Shown piece by piece: positions 11,523-22,159 of a DNA stretch of 64,000 bases. The position numbers and the translations under genes were made by a program. Position 1 is the stretch's first letter. Each line of letters opens with the position of its first letter. Below the pieces are notes generated by a model that was not told the DNA's origin, made no database searches, and saw nothing but the letters and a program-made list of their open reading frames with translations. This DNA comes from Sphagnum compactum (taxonomy: Eukaryota > Bryophyta > Sphagnopsida > Sphagnales), in the NCBI GenBank assembly GCA_965153455.1, contig OZ234500.1, positions 15,251,579-15,315,578 on the forward strand, given 5' to 3'.

Positions 11523-13140
11523 TTGCAGATTAAAGATTGGGCTAATCTGTTGGGTGCAGTAGACTCTTGAGGATTTCAATGATGAGTCCTCTTCTGAGGA
11601 GGAGATAACAGAATATGAAAGACAAAGTATAGAGGATGATCCACAAGAGACCATCTTGAAGCTGGAGAATGAAATTAAAGAATTGAAGGACTGTGGGTTG
11701 GATTTGATCATTAAAGAAGAAACACCTATGTAGATTTTGAATTTGACACTATGAGAGCAACATAAAGACATTCTGGAGGGATTGTTCCTTGAGGATGATG
11801 ATTATGTTGATTGGATAAAGTGTGCAACTATAGAAGAGGATGTTTGGATGCAGCAGAGACTTGGAAAAAGCATTGAACCCAATGCACACTTGTATCCAAT
11901 TCAAATATCTGATGATCTAATTGAGGAGGGCAGTAGGTGGACCCAGATCAAGAGTAGGGTAAGACTGGATGAATCTTTGAATGAAGAACAGCAGAAGCAA
12001 CTGTGGGATCTTCTGGAGGAATTTCAGGAGGTATTTGCATGGCACAAAGGGGAATTGGGGTAGTGTTCTATAGGGGAACATTTTATTGATACTCAAGGGT
12101 TGCCTCCATGTCATATGACTCTTGGACGATTGTCCTATTGGGAAGAAGCTGAAGTTAATTGGCAAATATAAACATTGGTAGATCTAGGAAAGATGCGCAA
12201 AAGTGCATTAGAGTACACTTGTAGAATAACTCTGCCAATGAAGAAAGATGGAAGCCGAAGATTTTGTGGGGACTACCACCCACTGAATCATCAAACAAGG
12301 TGGGACTCTTTTCCCATGCCCTTGATTGAGGATGTTTTGAATCAATTAGGGCACTCAAGTATGTGTTTGTTGCTATTGACCATTACTCTAAATGGTGTGA
12401 AACATGGCCTGTTAAGGAACATCATGTTCTCGCTGCTGCTAAGTTTTTAGAAGATGAAATCATTTGCAGGTATGGAGTGCCTAAATATATTTTAACAAAT
12501 AATGACAACGAATGGATGAAATAATTTGCTGAAATTTGTTAGAATTATGGTATCACACATCAATTTACAGCCCCTGTTTGGCCTCAATGCAATGGTATGG
12601 TGGAACGTCTGATAAAAACCATCAAACATGGACTCACGGTTATGGCTACTACCAACATACATGATTGGGCTCCTACCAAGAATACTCTTTGGATACCGAT
12701 GTGGCATCTAAGCCAACAAAAAATATTCTCCTTTCATGGTGCTCACTGGTCGTACGCCAAAACTCACCATTGATAATAGCCCTAGTGGTTTGTGTGATGT
12801 GTTTGATGAACAGGAAAATCCCGAAGTCATGGTAGAACAAATGATTCTTAAAATGCAGCTGATTGCAAGTGTGCATAAAACTTTGTTGGAAAATGTGGAG
12901 CATGCACAGAGGAGACAAAGGAAGGTGTATGTAGCCAGAAAAATGTCTCAAACCTCTGAAGGCTTCGTAGAAAATGCCAAAATCAAAATGCGCAGACCTG
13001 GAAAGAAGCGATCATTGCTCAATAATTGGGAAGGGCCATACTTCTTTGTTGAGTACAAAGATGGCAAGGGATTTCAGGAACAAGATCATGGCAGCAGAAT
13101 GTGTATTCTCAAAGATCTCAAAGGACAAGGTTGGGAGTAG
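11523..13140 (+). pseudogene. RT N-terminus fused to integrase by internal deletion
   Basis: From 11782 to ~12350 the strand encodes the pre-RT spacer and RT fingers (EEFQEVFAWHKGELG, then MKKDGSRRFCGDYHPLNH and PLIEDVLNQLGHSS). Reading then passes at ~12351-12362 straight into an integrase core (YVFVAIDHYSKW). The RT palm with YxDD, RNase H and the integrase HHCC domain are absent. Integrase positions: Asp in AIDHYS is kept, the second Asp is Asn (LTNNDNEW), and Glu in MVERLIKTIK is kept. Several stops interrupt it. The C-terminal part (12736-13140) stays open for 134 codons. The product cannot be functional. Confidence 0.82.
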
Positions 13141-13209
13141 TCAAGAAGGGATTTGCAATTGTATTTGTCTGCAGATTAATGCCTGATCTGTGAGGACATA
13201 GATTTATTT

Positions 13210-13227
13210 GGAAGGAGTGGTGACACT
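13210..13227 (+). other. Polypurine tract before the 3' LTR
   Basis: GGAAGGAGTGG followed by a few bases lies immediately upstream of the 3' LTR start TGTAACC. Its position and purine content fit the plus-strand primer of reverse transcription. Confidence 0.6.
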
Positions 13228-14296
13228 TGTAACCTAAAAATAGTGTCGGATGTTTTCTCTGGATGAAGGCTACAAACCGTAATTCAGCTTGGTGGTTGAA
13301 CTGCTGGCAGAGCAGTGATTCAACGACACCGAAAAATTTGTTGCTGATGTGTTTCTGTTTTTTGGTGTGTTTTGTTGTTTTGTAGGTTATGACGAAGGGA
13401 GCTTCGTGAGTTAGTTTCTGTGATGGAGCGCAATCCTAGCTGCTCAATGAAAACTCTTCATGACCTTTGTGAATCACGGTTTTGCGAGGAGATTGGCAAG
13501 AAGATTTCTGGGGAGCAAAGGGATGAGGTTATGAGGAGTATATTTGATGCAGGTTGAGGAAGAGAGAACAAGCTTTTTGGTGATGAAGAAAAGCTAAGTG
13601 GCTAGACTTTCTGAAGACTACAAGTGTGTGTAGAATTTGGATTTTGGGAATGGTAATTAGCTAAGAATAAAACTTCATTAGGACTGCTAGATCGGAAGAA
13701 CCCTGACGATTGAATTTCTGCTACACCAAAAGTCAGGAAAAGGTCTAGAGGTTTGGTATGTATTTCTGTAGGGACTAACACAAGGGAGAGGATGATTGTG
13801 TCAAGGATTTTTGGAGTGGTTGTGTGGCGGCTCATGTGTGATAACTTTGGGGATCTTGAGATGATGAGTGCGCAATCTATTCCATCCTAAGGAGAGAGTA
13901 CGTGCTACATTTGTGGGAGCTCCGGGGCTTTTAAGAAAGGGATACTGGAGAATAGAATATATCCTTGACTGATTTTGCCCTGAATCTTTGTCCAGTCTCT
14001 GAAAGGAATCATGTGAAGTTGTTGAGTTGGTCTTTGTGGGGGTTTTTATTGTTGGGTATGAACTACCACTCTTGTGAAACAACCTGTTGACTCCTAGAGA
14101 GGAAATTAAGAGTGAAACTGATCCTTTGTGGTGCATAAAAATAATATGACAGAATGTGGTTTGCAAGGGTTTTGATGAAGAAGTAATACTTGAAGCAAAT
14201 CTGTCCATCTCTGTAAAACCTCAGCAATACGCACTGATCTCTGTATGCTCAGCAGTTGGGATTTACACAATGAAGAAAGTATTTCCCCTTTCTTTT
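13228..14296 (+). repeat. 3' LTR of the gypsy element
   Basis: Direct repeat of 7563-8633, near-identical in length, ending at ...CCCTTTCTTTT where similarity with the 5' copy stops. It carries the second copy of the 44-codon open frame (13423-13557) with the same start and stop positions. Confidence 0.88.
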
Positions 14297-17200
14297 CGGT
14301 GGCAATACATTCTTCTTCCACCTTTCTTTATGCAAACACCTATTTTCCCCAAACCCTTATATTTTTTGCAAACCATGTATCAACCATTATCTCCCAAGAT
14401 TGAGTCGTTACCTTTTAAGCAAACACAATCTCCCAACTTGATACCTTTCAAATCCCTATTAAAGGTGCACAAGCTTTGTTGACACCCCTCCCACATCAAT
14501 AGCCCCAACATTGGTTGTTGCCCCAAACCCCTATCCCCCAACCTTCACGTTTGACCTCTTGTGACACATGTGGACATCAATTTACTCACCAAGGGTTAAC
14601 TTGACATCAAGATTTTTATAAATTATCCAATGAAACCAATCCAAGTCTTCATGATCGTTCAGACTTAAGTTTTGTAGTCGTTCTTTTCCCACATATTTCA
14701 ACTTGAATTCATATTTTAACCTTGGACATCCTTAGGGCTTTCCACTTAGGATTTTTGTATCTTTGATTATATATCCACATTTTATCATTTTTGACATGAA
14801 ATGACTTTTTGATTTCCACTTGATTGGCTAGTAGGATCCTTATGATGTGGTAGGCATTTGCTTTTATTATTACTTCAATGGTGTTTGGCACGACCCAAGT
14901 GGTGGTTTAGCCAAAAGGAAAGTCGAACTTGATTGAAGTGTTTTTTAACAAGTGACCGAAATTTTTTGCAAGAAGAATATTTCATACAAGTTCAAGCCTT
15001 GGTGGCATTCTAATTTGGTGCCCCTTTCCCAACATGACCCCTTAATTTATAATTGTTTTCACTATAATTTAATCTTTGAACATGTCGAGGAATATTTTCA
15101 AGTTGTGCACATTTTGGCATCATTATCTTCAACCCCACATCTTCAAATACCATTTTAATTTTCATGACTTTTGACCTTGATTGAGATGGCTTCTTCTTTC
15201 TCTTTTTCTTGTAATATTATGAACCAAATCAAGATTTTGAACTTTCATTTGAATTCTTCAAGCTAACATTCCAATGCATGCCCCACATATATGTCAGTGG
15301 CCTTTCCAAGATAATGTTTGAACACCTCCAAAATTGTTTTAACCTAAAAGACTTTACAAGTGAATTCCCCTAGCTGTTTCAACTATGCTTTCACGTTGCA
15401 CAAAGCCACATTTTTCAATACATTGCACATGTCCTTGCAACAACATATTGTTAAATGATCACCAAGCATGTTGGTGGCCCATCCCAGTGATATATAAACA
15501 AAATAGTATATTGACTCATTAATTGTGCCTCGTGTTTATAATTTTGGGATGCCTTTGTAACACATTGTTCCTTACACCAATTTAGATTAGTAGCCACCAA
15601 AGGCAAATGTGAAGTCATGATGGATAACATCTTGTGCACTTTAGACCTTCACCTAAATTGGGTTGTCCTCCCACTTAACATGTCAAACATCTTCAACTCA
15701 ATGTCAAGTGGAGTCATGTTTCAAAAAAATTATGTTGCATGTGGGGACATTGTTCAATTCATTCAATTTGTTCACACATTTTATGTGTTTAGGATTCCTT
15801 TATTTTACATCCATTGGACTAACTAAGGTGATGTCATTATGATCCCATCTACCATGGGAACAAGTTAGGGTGATCCCTAAAGGGTTTACTATTCACCTTG
15901 ACACACTTTAGAGTTTTACAATCTGTGACTAATTAATTTCCTTCATGTATTTTCCCAACCATTGCCAATAACACACACATTATAGGTCCCACTATGACAG
16001 TTCCATTCACATATGAATATTTAATAACCCAACTTTGTGTGATAGGCATGTTTGTTCAACATTAAAAAAATGTTACCTAGTTCTTTTTTGGTTTGTCATC
16101 TTACTTTGCCACCTTAGCACAATTTAACACCCCATCAAATGGCATTATAATCTTGTGAATTTTAATGAATTCACTATCATTCACATCATCTTTCATAAAA
16201 AATGTATTGTTGTTTAACATGTTGATAGTTCTTTAAACTAGGGTATGTCAAAGTGGCTTTTGGAATCTTAATCGCTACTTTGTGCAATGGCCTTCGCACA
16301 TGTTACATTATTTACCCCCTTTTTCCACTTTCATAGAATTCCTTCTTTCATTTTATCTTCTTTCTTTCATGTGTTTGGGCATCTTTTAGGTTGAAAGTCC
16401 TTTAACATTTCAAATGGACTTTTGGCCTACAAGTAGACCTCCCTTCCAATAACTTATGGAAGCATTAGATGCATTTCCACAACTATTATAAACCCAATAG
16501 CCTACCTAGGTAATTGGGCCCTTGTGGCTTTTATTATAACTATGGGGATTTTGATAAAACAACATCAAAATCTTTTCCTCCAAAAGCCTTAGTTTGAATT
16601 GACATGGGTGTTTTTCATTTCAACAACACCTTAGAATAGCTTATGACCTACTTCTAATCTTAGCATGTGCATGCCTTCCTCTTTTTGAACAACATATTGG
16701 ACAACAAATGGTTCAACTTTAAAATTCCATTTCAAAGTGTATGTGTGCACCAACATATCTTTTCTAGCATGTCTTTAAAGAGTTACCTCATGTTTATTAA
16801 GCTTGCATCTTATCATGTTTTGTTCTTGGGTCCAATATTTAACTTACAACTTAACCAAAATTTTAAAACTTTTGACTATTTTTTGCAATATTTTTAATAG
16901 CACTTTGGACACAATTAAAGCTACCACACATTTCAATTATAGGCGTTCTTTGATGTGTGCATGTAACCAATACACCCAATGGGTCTTCCTCTCTTATAAT
17001 GCACCCACCAATAACAAATGCACCAAAATGGATGATGTAGTTTGGAACACCTTTGCTAGTTTCCATATCATATGAAAATAGTTGTACATTGGTCTTTGAA
17101 CAATGTTCAATTCCAAGTTTGTTAATGAATCAACATTGTGCACATCAAAAACAAGGTTTGTACCTTGGTTAACATTGTCATAGTTGACCAATTGCAGACG

Positions 17201-18821
17201 GATTTACTTCCTTGATCAAGTTCAATTCAAAGATTTGTAACATTAGAGGTAGTTCAAGCAAAGGAAATGAATTATCATGACCCATTGATCAGTTTTTCAC
17301 TTTCGCAATTAAAGTCCTTGGTTATTTACACAAACAAACCTTTGTTTTCCTACATGATTGTGTTAATGTTGTTAGGAGTTTAAAAGAGTTAGACAACCTT
17401 CTCCTTTCCATCTTTGTTACTTATTTTGCTAAATAGAATCCATAACATTACAAAAGATGGAAGCATCCTCCATTTTAAGTTGAATGACAACACTTTTCAA
17501 CTTCTCCCAATTCAAAACCCACACCCTATCCCCATTATTAACTTGTTTCAAACACTTGGTAGATGAATTAACGACCTTTCTATCTCTCTTTGATTTTCAA
17601 ACCCTTAGTTTAATAGTAGTGAACTTGCTTAAATTCTGGTCCTTTTTTCTTTGTACATTTACATCTTCCTTATGTTTGGGGTCTGTATATAAATAAAGTC
17701 ATACATGGTTCCAACAAATTAAGGTATTTGTGTTAAAATTTAACATGTAAGAAATGTTAATTAGTGGAGCAAATTTCTTCCAACTTTGAATTTCTTCCAA
17801 AAATAAAAGGATTTCCATGTTGAATTCCTTCATATTTGAATTCAAATTTCTTCCATATTGAATTTTAATTCGAAAAGAAATTCAAAGATAGAAGAAATTC
17901 AAATTTATCTTTTCCTTTCTTCATTTTTGTCATTTCATTCATTTGTTTGCACCTGTACCATAATAGCTTGCTAGATTTGGTGTTTTTTGTTGCATATTTA
18001 ATTGAATTTTCAAAAAACATTTGGCAAAATTGAAGTTTTTTGCGAAATATTCCACAAATGTATTATTTTATTACCATTTTGACTATTAGGGTAACTTATT
18101 TCCAAGTAAAATATTAAAAAATATTTCCAAGATTTGAGAACTAAATTTCAAACTTTTCTGAAAATCACTAATTAAAAAAAATATTGCCTAATTTGTCAAG
18201 AAGCTAGAATGTTATTTATTCATTTCACTTTAATTAATGATTACCTTGTGGATACATTTTCTAACAATATGAAAAGCACACCATGAAATTTCCTAGAGTA
18301 TTTCAAAGGCATGTTATATCCATGAATATTACTGTGGCTTGTGCTACTTGGTCAATTGTCAACATAACCTTACTTCCTATAGAGCTCAATTGTGAAAAGA
18401 ATTCAGATATGTTTTAAATTAATTTCCAATGATAAAAAATTACTCAAAATTCAATATCTCCCCCACCTTAGGTTTAAAAATTACAAAATCACCCCCAAGA
18501 AACACAAACAAACTACCTTTTTCATGTATAGCTACATGTTAGGAAAGAGGGGAGTTTTAAAATGTAATCCTTATGAGCGGGACATAAATTATGCCTAACT
18601 CTAGGTGTAAGATTTGTCCTAATCTTGAAGTGTAGGTTTAAGAACCTTTCTCTCCATACGCCTTGTGATTCGTGTTTTTTTTGGACGAATTCTTGTAACT
18701 TCATGATTTTTTTAAAAAAACATGGCAAAACATTTAAAAATTTGTAATTATTTTAAAGGACTTTTTCCACCATTTTTGAAAATAAAAGTAATTAAATTAG
18801 CCACATCTAGACCTAGGCATT
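14297..18821. other. Spacer with an unidentified decayed coding remnant
   Basis: No intact gene. Between about 14300 and 17700 the minus strand shows stretches with protein-like composition interrupted by many stops (for example 17191-16994 and 17066-16863), consistent with an old mobile-element remnant I cannot name. From 17700 to 18800 the sequence is AT-rich and empty. Confidence 0.4.
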
Positions 18822-19130
18822 TTTTAGGTTATCACTTGTACCAGCACTTTAGTAAAAATGATACAGCCCACCTAGTGCATTCAGCATTTAATGGTAGGAT
18901 CCTCACCAGGAGAACCCTAACATTACATTTGCCCATACTTAGGCCCACTTTACACAAGGAGTCAAGGCCAATGTTCAACTCAAATCAGGCATTCCTATTG
19001 GTGCAAAAGTTGAAATCAGCCCCAAGGTCTTTACACTAGGAGTCAAGGCTGAAATAGAAAAAAATCTGCCCCAAGTTACTAATAAATGCTGAACTTTATG
19101 GCCTTGTATTGGGCCCAAGACTGAAAAAAA
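18822..19130. repeat. Dispersed repeat family, copy 1
   Basis: Two blocks. 18822-18905 (TTAGGTTATCACTTGTACCA..., GATACAGCCCACCTAG, GCATTTAATG) recurs diverged at 29382-29480. 18943-19130 recurs at 26098-26307 over ~200 bp with roughly 80-85% identity by eye. The second block has an internal duplication of TTTACAC-AGGAGTCAAGGC. No open frame; probably a non-autonomous element or the end of a larger one. Confidence 0.7.
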
Positions 19131-20621
19131 GGATTTTTGGCCCACTAGACCTACAATCTGTTTTCAGCTTTGGGGCATGGAAGTAGAAACTGCAACACAT
19201 AAGACACATGACGGGGCAGGGGCAGCAGAAGAAAAAACTTGTGAAAGATGAACCAATACCTGCTAAGACTTGCAGGAATTCAAAGAAACACGAATGGCTT
19301 GTACCAACCTTCCTCAAAAATATTTGTTGTATTTTGAAGTCTACTGTCTCAATGTCTCCACAATGTAAGAAGCATAGGCATCCCTGAAACGAGAAGGACG
19401 AACAAATATGGGCCTAGTCTCAATGGAGCAAGAAGAGTGAGAAATAGCAATGGAGATCAGAAAGCACAACAAAATATCTGCGATTTCAGTATAGTAACAA
19501 TCCTTCTTCCCTTCCAAGCTCCCCAGATTTCATCTAGATAACCCTTCAAACTGTCCCAAGAATATGTATCCTGGCAGATCCACACCAAATACTTGACTCA
19601 CTCCAAACACATGTAGCAAGACAGGACAAATTTCTCTGCCTCATACCATTCCACTGCTACTTCCCCCCAGGGTCATCTCACAAGACTGTCATACTCATAT
19701 TTGACTCACACCTCAATGTTTGGAAGGAAAGAGGCCAATTCAGCCTCAGAGCTCCAACTTGGCATCTGGGACAGAAATAGCTGTTTCCATCTTGCGCATC
19801 TCTTCAAGGTGTGCATATTAATGATGAAAATACTTCTTGTAAATAGCACTAAGTAGGAGGAAGGAAAAATGCCACTTCGGTCTAAGAGCTCCCACCTCAA
19901 CATCTCCAAGGAAAATGGGCCTTTGCCATTTTAGGAATCTCTTCAAGGTAATAATCAGCAACAGGAAGCATGACTTTGTCAAAAGCACTTATTACGGTGC
20001 TACAAACAGAAGTTTCCAATCTTCTTGCACAAATTGAACATAATACCATTTGCCAAGAGGTGAAGGAGTAGTTTCAATGCTTCCTAAGAGGGCAAGACAA
20101 TCCCAAAGGTTTCCACCACAAACCAATGAGCTCAGTGACAATGCTATCCCCCCCCTCTTGCTAAATATTCTTAATTTGCACAAAACAGGCAGACTGGTTG
20201 TACCTTTTAGTAATGGTTTGAAACTCAATCATGCCTAACTGCAAACCCAAGTCACAGCTGCTGGAAAAAAAACACACAAGTTTCAAGGGCATGAAAAAAT
20301 TGCTTCAAATCCCAATTCATTGCCAGTGACTTATTTCATGAATGAAAATCTCTCATGTAAACTACACCAAGCAACCAAACGAAGCCAACAAAGCTTTGTC
20401 ATTGAGTGGAAATCTTATCTGTTGATCATAGATTTTGATCAATTGTCACGATGGTCTTTCAGTAATTCACTGACAAGGGCATAAATAGCCTTTAAAGGAG
20501 GAGGAGTGACTGGAAAACTGAGCTGTTGATGAACTTGAAACATGCTGCATAGCACACAGATAGGGCTTCGTTGACATAGAAACGCATTACACACTGCATT
20601 TGATGACAGATTCTGGTAAGC
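19131..20621. other. Downstream flank of QCR9, no gene seen
   Basis: More GC-balanced than the surrounding spacer. The part next to 20621 is likely the QCR9 3' untranslated region. Around 19730-19950 a ~130-bp segment appears twice in diverged tandem form, each copy ending ATCTCTTCAAGGT. I see no supported coding region. Confidence 0.4.
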
Positions 20622-21756
20622 CTATCCTTCTTCAGCAACTTTTTTCCCCAAGCTTGGGATGTCTTCAAACCTCTTCTGCGCAGCACCAAGTACACATCCT
20701 CATATAATTACCTCAACATGGCAGTCTGTAGCATGTTCAACACAGTATCCCAATTCACAATGCGATAGGTTCTTCCACTGCTCCAAATCCATCTTATTGA
20801 AGAACTTATAGAAGCATCATGGTGATAGATAGATAGATGCAGTTCAATACAAGTAACTCTTCAAACACACTTGTTTCATGCATCTGAGGCTGAAATAGTG
20901 ACTGCCTAGTGTCCCAAAATGAAACATACGCAATTTGTCTGACATGAATGTTAACAGTGTGGTCTCCAGTCATGGACACTTCCAGAATGCAACTCTACTC
21001 AGCATTACTCAGGTTCACACTGGGGCACAGCCCAACAAGCTCAAACTCTTGAAACCCTATAAGTTGCTGACAAAAAAGGACAGATAAATAAGGGAGCACC
21101 TACCCCAACATTATTTGACTCCCAAAGCTTGTTGATGCCATAGTCAACAACCTGCATTCACCACCCAGCAACCCTTGCAACTGTTAGGCCCCCTTAACTG
21201 TGTGTGCGCCACTTTCTGAAATTCATTTCTTCTGCAATGATTTTCTATCTTACTGCTGGAGACCCATGACGTACGACCCCACTGGATCATCTCAGCCCAG
21301 GCATTGTTCGCAGAGCAAGTAAGTGGCTCAAAATCCAGCAGATCTGAGGCATATATACCCAACTTGAGCCTGCTACTAAGTTGTCTCCAGTCCTAATGAC
21401 CTAATCCACTACCAAAGATTGGCATTATCGACACCAGACTCTGCAATGGTTCCAGTCTTCCATCTGCAACTCAGATTAGGGTTTCCTTTGTTCTGCGTCC
21501 TGCCAGGAGGGAGAGAAGTCAAAAGGAGAGGTTCTTCAATCCTGTGGAAAATAGGGCAAGATGTGCGTGCAACGGTCTTACTCCCTCAAATGCGGCATGC
21601 ATCTGTTCTTGCACTGGAAACCCTAAAACACGCGCTGAGAGTGGGGTTGATGGCCACAATTACAACACTCTTGTGGTCGGGGGCCTGGAAAACCGATTCT
21701 TTGCTGCCTAAAACCTACAGATCGCTCTCATTCGAGTATGAGGAAAAAAAAGGATT

Positions 21757-21803
<47 letters not shown>

Positions 21804-21915
21804 ATACCCGTTCACCAACAAGGGCGCCGGTGAGAATGAAGGCGACATACACAGAGTTCCTGCGCGTTAGCAGCCGGACAGTGGTGTCCAACAATCCACC
21901 GCGTGCTCGATCCAT
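20622..21915 (-). CDS. Cytochrome b-c1 complex subunit 9 (QCR9-like)
   Basis: Three phase-0 exons on the minus strand: 21915-21808 (36 codons), 21151-21104 (16 codons) and 20675-20622 (17 codons plus TAG), giving 69 residues. Introns are GT-AG (CGG/GTATGT...GCAG/GTT and GGG/GTAGGT...GCAG/AAG). Exon 1 has the conserved TRRNSVYVAFILTGALVGER, a single transmembrane helix preceded by basic residues; exon 2 reads VVDYGINKLWESNNVG; exon 3 starts KRFEDIPSLG. This is the small single-span subunit of mitochondrial complex III, which sits next to cytochrome c1 and the Rieske protein in the inner membrane. Plant homologues have about 70 residues, so it looks complete. The C-terminus after FEDIP differs from flowering plants as I recall them. 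All splice joints keep family homology, which makes the model strong. Confidence 0.9.
21760..21801. repeat. (GA)n microsatellite in QCR9 intron 1
   Basis: An uninterrupted run of about 21 GA units, read as CT on the gene strand, beginning a few bases after the exon-1 donor site GTATGTT. CT-rich tracts next to start regions are common in plant housekeeping genes; a role in expression is only a possibility. Confidence 0.9.
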
Positions 21916-22095
21916 GACGGATTCACCCAGCGATCTCACAGCTGATCAAAGCACCACTAGGAGCGAGCAAGCAAGCAAGAAACACACCGTGCAACCCACG
22001 GGGAAACCAGGGGACGCAAAAGGGGAGCAAGTGCAAAACAACACGCAACGACGACTGCATACACACTCTGCAAGACAACCGAGCGTGTGTGCACC

Positions 22096-22104
22096 AAACC
22101 CTAA
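22096..22104. promoter_or_regulatory. Telo-box (AAACCCTAA) upstream of QCR9
   Basis: AAACCCTAA lies ~180 bp upstream of the QCR9 ATG, inside the GC-richer 21916-22160 block that probably includes promoter and 5' untranslated sequence. The same motif sits upstream of Zim17. Activity is inferred from what is known of telo-boxes in other plants. Confidence 0.35.
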
Positions 22105-22159
22105 CCATGGATGAATGGATGACGACCCTAATGCATCCAAAAACACTGCGTCGTCCAAG

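Larger units (their letters stand above)
7563..14296 (+). mobile_element. Ty3/gypsy LTR retrotransposon, internally deleted
   Basis: A 6.7-kb element with two direct ~1.07-kb LTRs (7563-8633 and 13228-14296) that both start TGTAACCTAAAA and stop matching at ...CCCCTTTCTTTT. Between them are a 12-base primer-binding site matching the initiator-Met tRNA 3' end, gag with CCHC knuckles, an aspartic protease, a truncated RT, an integrase core, and a purine-rich tract just before the 3' LTR. Domain order and protease type are Ty3/gypsy. RT palm, RNase H and the integrase zinc domain are missing, so it cannot move by itself. The LTRs differ by roughly 7% by eye over their first ~270 bases, so the insertion is not recent. 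I see no convincing target duplication: CATAC flanks the left end but the right flank is CGGTG. Confidence 0.9.

Noticed and set aside
21419-22114. 231-codon plus-strand frame with an Arg-Glu repeat
   Set aside because: It lies antisense to QCR9 exon 1 and its promoter; the Arg-Glu repeat is just the GA microsatellite.
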